A stretch of 8,470 bases of DNA from Clostridia bacterium (GTDB taxonomy: Bacteria > Bacillota_A > Clostridia > Christensenellales > CAG-138), in assembly GCA_017459315.1 (NCBI GenBank), contig JAFUDD010000302.1, forward strand, positions 1 through 8,470. Reading direction: 5' to 3'. The notes below the pieces were generated by a model. The model was not told the origin of the DNA. It saw only the letters and a list, made by a program, of their open reading frames with translations, and made no database searches. Each line of letters opens with the position of its first letter. Position 1 is the stretch's first letter. Below are positions 5,492 through 8,470 of the stretch, in pieces. The position numbers and the translations under genes are program-made.

Positions 5492-5508
5492 GCGGCGCCT
5501 TTCGCCGC
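5492..5508 (+). other. GC-rich hairpin in the lipoprotein leader
   Basis: GCGGCG-CCTTT-CGCCGC, a 6-bp all-GC stem in the 5' leader about 40 nt before the start codon. No T-run follows, so it is not a terminator. It may stabilise the 5' end. Confidence 0.45.
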
Positions 5509-5545
5509 CCTCGGCTGTCTATCAAAAAAGAAAAGGAGGCTTTCC

Positions 5546-7003
5546 ATGAAACGCCCGATTCTGTTTCTTCTTTCCCTCGCGCTGTTGCTTTCTGTCGGCT
5601 GCGCTATGCGGGAAGCCGCCGTTACCCGGTCGATGACCGTTCCCGCCGATACCGCCGCGCCGAGCGAGCCTCCGGCGGAATCGACTTCCGCCCCCGCCGA
5701 GCCCGCGCCGGCAAGCCTGCCCGAAGGCGCCGTGATCGTATACAGCAGCCCCGAGGAAAACGACTTTGCTTTCGTTCTACCGGACGGCTGGACCTACGAT
5801 ATGACCGAGGACGGAGCGGACCTCAGGCAGCTTGACGATCCGCTGAACTTTCTGCCGGTCACGGCGGAGATCGACTGTTTGCCGCGCACCGACCTTTCCG
5901 CGCTTTTCGAGGAGCTGAAGGGGCAGTTTTCCGAAGAGGGCTTTGCCTTTGCCGATCCCGCGGAAATCACGGTTGCCGGACGCTACGCGGGACAGCACAG
6001 CGAAAACCTTGTCTACATTGAGGAGATCGGCGTGGAGGTTCTGCTCCATGCCGTTGCATGGGAAGCGGACGACCGCACCTATACGGCGACGCTGATCGCG
6101 CCCGCTGAGGACGACGGCGCCAAGGCCGCGTTTGCCGCGCTGCTGGACAGCTTTATGCCCGCAAGTGACTATCTTGCGGCAGGTCATGCTGCGCCGGAGC
6201 CCACGCCTGTGCCGGAAGAACCGGAAGACGCTCCCCCGGTCACGCCCGTGCCGAAGGAAACCGTCACGCTGGCACTCGATCACGCGGTTCTGATGGACGA
6301 GGACGGCCTGAAGGTGACGGCTCTCGGTTTTGCGGAGGGATGGTTCGGCCCGGCGCTGTCTCTGGAGCTTGCAAACACGTCTGCGCGGGAGGTCACGTTT
6401 ACGATGGATCGCCCCGCCGTCAACGGCTATATGATGGATACGATGTCGCTTTATGCGACCGTCCCCGCCGGGCAGACGGTGGTACAGGAGGTTTCGGTGT
6501 ACGACAGCGAGCTGGCGCGCTGCGGCATCGACGAAATCGCCGTCGTGGAATTTGAACTTCGCGTGACCGCCGATCTGTGGGAAACGGTCTATACCTCGCC
6601 GCGCCTGCGTCTCGAAACCGACGCCGTCCAAACCTATACGCAGGTCTATGCGGATGCGGGCACGCCGCTGTATGACACGGATGAGCTTCGTATCCTCTGT
6701 CCCGGTCTTGAAACGGACGGCTGGTTCGGTCAAACCGTGGTCTTTACGTTTGTGAACGCCTCCGACCGTGCGCTTGCCGTTTCGTTCCGCAGCGCCGCCA
6801 TCAACGGCATAGAGGCCGACACGTTCTTTTCGGTCACGCTGCTGCCCGGCACCCGTGCTGTGCGGGTCTGCTACTTCTCTCCCGCCGCGGGCGAAACGTT
6901 CGGCGACGCCTACCGCACCGGTGCGTTCGCGTTCCACATCTACGACGCCGAAACGTATGATACCGTTGCCGATACCGAGCCGGTCGAGATCACATTTGAA
7001 TAA
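5546..7003 (+). CDS. Lipoprotein with duplicated C-terminal domain, unknown function
   Basis: 485 residues, exported and lipid-anchored: signal peptide to S-V-G-C with Cys19. A Pro/Ala/Ser/Glu linker (about 32-60) leads to domain 1 (about 62-210; VIVYSSPEENDFAFVLPDGW then VTAEIDCLPR and YTATLIAP), a beta-rich pattern reminiscent of PsbP/DcrB-like lipoprotein domains. A second Pro/Glu linker (about 215-238) precedes two copies of another domain, about 239-360 and 363-485. The copies share DGLKVTALGFAEGWFG versus DELRILCPGLETDGWFG, LANTSAREV versus VNASDRAL, and PAVNGYMMDT versus AAINGIEADT. Alternating hydrophobic runs predict an all-beta, immunoglobulin-like fold. No catalytic motif is seen. 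The SD AAGGAGG lies 7 nt before the ATG. It is transcribed alone from its own promoter and diverges from lgt, the enzyme that would modify it; that adjacency may be incidental. I do not recognise a named family. Confidence 0.9.
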   Translation: MKRPILFLLSLALLLSVGCAMREAAVTRSMTVPADTAAPSEPPAESTSAPAEPAPASLPEGAVIVYSSPEENDFAFVLPDGWTYDMTEDGADLRQLDDPLNFLPVTAEIDCLPRTDLSALFEELKGQFSEEGFAFADPAEITVAGRYAGQHSENLVYIEEIGVEVLLHAVAWEADDRTYTATLIAPAEDDGAKAAFAALLDSFMPASDYLAAGHAAPEPTPVPEEPEDAPPVTPVPKETVTLALDHAVLMDEDGLKVTALGFAEGWFGPALSLELANTSAREVTFTMDRPAVNGYMMDTMSLYATVPAGQTVVQEVSVYDSELARCGIDEIAVVEFELRVTADLWETVYTSPRLRLETDAVQTYTQVYADAGTPLYDTDELRILCPGLETDGWFGQTVVFTFVNASDRALAVSFRSAAINGIEADTFFSVTLLPGTRAVRVCYFSPAAGETFGDAYRTGAFAFHIYDAETYDTVADTEPVEITFE

Positions 7004-7012
7004 GCGGTTCCT

Positions 7013-7040
7013 AGCGTGTCAAAAAAACTTTTGACACGCT
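7013..7040 (+). repeat. Perfect 12-bp inverted repeat after the lipoprotein gene
   Basis: AGCGTGTCAAAA (7013-7024), loop AAAC, TTTTGACACGCT (7029-7040), starting 10 nt after the stop codon. No T-run follows on either strand, so it is not a standard terminator; it could be a 3'-end-protecting stem or a protein site. A true terminator follows at 7112. Confidence 0.75.
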
Positions 7041-7111
7041 GAGACAGGCTGTTCGGGAAGGGCGGCAGAAGAGCTATTCTCTAAAGGGTGGTTTTCAAAC
7101 AATAATGAGTT

Positions 7112-7146
7112 GACGGAGGAAACGCATCAATCCTCCGTCTTTTTTT
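7112..7146 (+). terminator. Rho-independent terminator of the lipoprotein transcript
   Basis: Perfect 9-bp stem GACGGAGGA (7112-7120) with TCCTCCGTC (7131-7139), 10-nt loop, then seven T residues (7140-7146). It lies about 110 nt after the lipoprotein stop, leaving a 3' UTR in which I see no gene. Confidence 0.88.
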
Positions 7147-7150
7147 ATCG

Positions 7151-7280
7151 CTTGGCTCCCCTGTGCAAGGGGAGCTGTCGAGGCTTTGCCGAGACTGAGG
7201 GGTTGTTAAACTAGGGATTGAACACAACAACCCTTCCGTCAGCCTTCGGCTGCCACCTCCCCTTACACAGGGGAGGCAAG
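7151..7280. repeat. 130-bp palindromic MITE-like repeat
   Basis: Two arms of about 55 nt (7151-7207 and 7226-7280) are imperfect inverted repeats around an 18-nt centre. The outer ends CTTGGCTCCCCTGTG and CACAGGGGAGGCAAG pair with one mismatch, and the inner ends are GGGGTTGTT and AACAACCC. Each arm folds further: GCTCCCCT...AGGGGAGC on the left, and CAGCCTTCGGCTG with a UUCG-type loop on the right. ATCG flanks both ends (7147-7150 and 7281-7284), a possible 4-bp target duplication. No protein is encoded. From memory, similar elements recur in Ruminococcaceae-type genomes; that needs a self-comparison of the genome. Confidence 0.72.
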
Positions 7281-7428
7281 ATCGATTGCGTCGGAAGAGT
7301 GCAGTTATACACCACCTGCGGCGGCGATACGTGCGCTGACAAGCAAAACCCTCCGAAAAGGAACTGCTTCCCGGAAGGTCTGCATCTGATTTTTCCCAAA
7401 GACAGGAACTTTTTGAATAGACGATCTG
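7281..7428. other. Gene-free spacer between the repeat and the nucleotidyltransferase gene
   Basis: Together with 7004-7280 this makes a gene-free interval of about 425 nt. Short open frames cross it (for example 7211-7399 minus) but read through the repeat arm and have no ribosome binding site. Part of this segment may be a longer variant of the neighbouring repeat. The only structure seen is the hairpin at 7345-7378. Confidence 0.5.
7345..7378 (-). terminator. Possible terminator of the nucleotidyltransferase gene
   Basis: Minus-strand CCTTCCG (7378-7372) pairs with CGGAGGG (7355-7349, one G-U), enclosing a nested GGAA-GCAG-TTCC stem, then TTTTGCTT. It lies about 50 nt after the stop codon. 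The T-run is short, so the call is moderate. Confidence 0.45.
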
Positions 7429-8463
7429 CTATTCGCCCAAATAACTTGCGACAAATTCTTCAACATCTGAATAACGTTTGACGCTGATTCCCGCCTGTGT
7501 ATAGACCTGCTCATATTTCTGCAAGTACCGATCAAAGATTTTGACATTATCTTCAAGAGAATCCGGGTTGTATTCATCCATAACAGAGAAGGAACCGATA
7601 TCTGCTTCCTCCGCAATCTCAGAGAGCATATATTGAAAACTGCACATATTCATAAAAGAAGCAAAAGCATCGGCATTTTTGACCGCTTCTTCCACTTTAT
7701 TTCGCCAATTGGAAAACATTTCCTCATATGTTCCGGATAATGATTCTGAGGGTTTTGCTTTTCGTTTATCTTTTCGTGTGTAGCTTTCTGCATAAAGAAT
7801 CAGATCCTTCAACAAATTGCGCAGTTGTTCAATATCCTTACAGGCAATCACTTTTTGAATCGATTGCACAAGAACATCGTCAATCGGCAGTGCTGTCAAT
7901 TCTTCAAAGGTTCGTTTCACACCGCGTTTAAAGTATTGCCCATGATAAAGCATTATGGCATCTGAAACATTAGATATCACGCCGCATGCCTCCATGCGTA
8001 CCTGTCCGAATCCTTCTTGCAGGCAGGCATTTGCATAAGCGATTTTTGCCTTATCGACTAATTCGTAAACTCTTGAGAACCGTTCCTCGGAACACAGAAT
8101 CTGTTTTGCCTGCGCTTTTAATTTCATGAACTCGTCATACGCATCTTGATGCTTTACATATACGATCCTTGAGTCCATCAGCTTAGACAAACGAGCGTGG
8201 TGACATTCTGCATCCCATTTCAATCCGCTCAAGGTTGTGCAATAAATGTCGTACCCGACTTTCCTGTCATCCAGAATAAACCCCGTTCCAAGCTTCCATC
8301 CTTCATCATTTTCGATCAATATAAGCAGATCCAAATCGGATTTTTCATATTCGTCTTCCGTGTCAGCCGAGCCATATATTCCGATCAGCGCCAAAGAATC
8401 AGGACAGATTTGATTTGCTTTATCGATTACGGCTTGGATGATTTTTTGATTTACAAGATTCAT
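7429..8463 (-). CDS. Nucleotidyltransferase-domain protein (aminoglycoside nucleotidyltransferase-like)
   Basis: 344 residues. The N-terminal DNA polymerase beta-like nucleotidyltransferase motif is GIYGSADTEDEYEKSDLDLL (28-47), the G-S...D-x-D signature with metal ligands D43 and D45. A likely third carboxylate is D72 in VGYDIYC. The remainder (about 115-344) is mostly helical, as in kanamycin- or lincosamide-type nucleotidyltransferases. The fold moves an NMP from an NTP to a small molecule or protein; antibiotic modification is possible but substrate residues cannot be read. The gene is clearly AT-richer than its neighbours (some 60-base lines are below 40% GC) and sits next to a repeat element, suggesting acquisition. 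The ATG at 8463 is 8 bases from the window edge, so no ribosome binding site can be checked and the start could lie further upstream. Confidence 0.85.
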   Translation of the reverse strand: MNLVNQKIIQAVIDKANQICPDSLALIGIYGSADTEDEYEKSDLDLLILIENDEGWKLGTGFILDDRKVGYDIYCTTLSGLKWDAECHHARLSKLMDSRIVYVKHQDAYDEFMKLKAQAKQILCSEERFSRVYELVDKAKIAYANACLQEGFGQVRMEACGVISNVSDAIMLYHGQYFKRGVKRTFEELTALPIDDVLVQSIQKVIACKDIEQLRNLLKDLILYAESYTRKDKRKAKPSESLSGTYEEMFSNWRNKVEEAVKNADAFASFMNMCSFQYMLSEIAEEADIGSFSVMDEYNPDSLEDNVKIFDRYLQKYEQVYTQAGISVKRYSDVEEFVASYLGE

Positions 8464-8470
8464 TATAAGA

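Noticed and set aside
5777..6937. Minus-strand open frame (386 codons) opposite the lipoprotein
   Set aside because: Arg/Gly/His-rich composition typical of a GC-rich antisense frame. The plus-strand gene has promoter, ribosome binding site and signal peptide.
7100..7146. Small RNA or leader-peptide gene before the 7112 terminator
   Set aside because: Only ATG AGT TGA is present and there is no convincing promoter between 7041 and 7100; the segment is better read as 3' UTR.
7211..7399. Small protein gene across the repeat arm (minus strand)
   Set aside because: Coding is produced by the palindromic repeat; there is no ribosome binding site, and the frame ends at no natural boundary.

Overview
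The window looks like a chromosomal stretch from a Gram-positive anaerobe of the Bacillota (Clostridia, probably Oscillospirales/Ruminococcaceae-like). This rests on strong AAGGAGG-type ribosome binding sites, extended -10 sigma-A promoters, Rho-independent terminators, lipoprotein signal peptides, moderately high GC coding sequence (roughly 55-60% by eye), and a short palindromic repeat of a kind I associate with that group. Lineage is inference from protein style, not a search result. No rRNA, tRNA, CRISPR or phage module is visible.

Left part (1-3480, all on the minus strand): a BMP-type nucleoside uptake ABC transporter in the order substrate-binding lipoprotein (2066-3358), twin-domain ATPase (358-1887) and first permease (1-356, cut by the window edge). 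The lipoprotein gene has its own promoter and is followed at once by a terminator. The ATPase-permease pair has a second consensus promoter. The binding protein can therefore be made in excess while the membrane and ATPase subunits are translated from a tightly coupled message.

Middle (3541-5337, minus strand): three separately transcribed genes. They are a 116-residue three-helix membrane protein of unknown role, an 87-residue free-standing protein resembling the middle domain of the fatty acid kinase FakA, and lgt, the prolipoprotein diacylglyceryl transferase. The lgt promoter is placed so that the expected +1 base is the A of its ATG, which predicts a leaderless mRNA.

Right part: divergent from lgt is a 485-residue lipoprotein (5546-7003, plus) with an N-terminal domain and a duplicated C-terminal domain joined by Pro/Glu-rich linkers. 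Both the BMP protein and this lipoprotein are expected Lgt substrates. After it come a 12-bp perfect inverted repeat, a strong terminator, and a 130-bp palindromic MITE-like repeat (7151-7280) flanked by ATCG on both sides. The last gene (7429-8463, minus) is a clearly AT-richer nucleotidyltransferase of the aminoglycoside nucleotidyltransferase/MNT fold, a likely acquired gene.

I do not see a convincing new multi-gene system. The best leads are the leaderless lgt, the solitary FakA-like domain that has lost its cysteine, the duplicated-domain lipoprotein, and the repeat next to the AT-rich nucleotidyltransferase.
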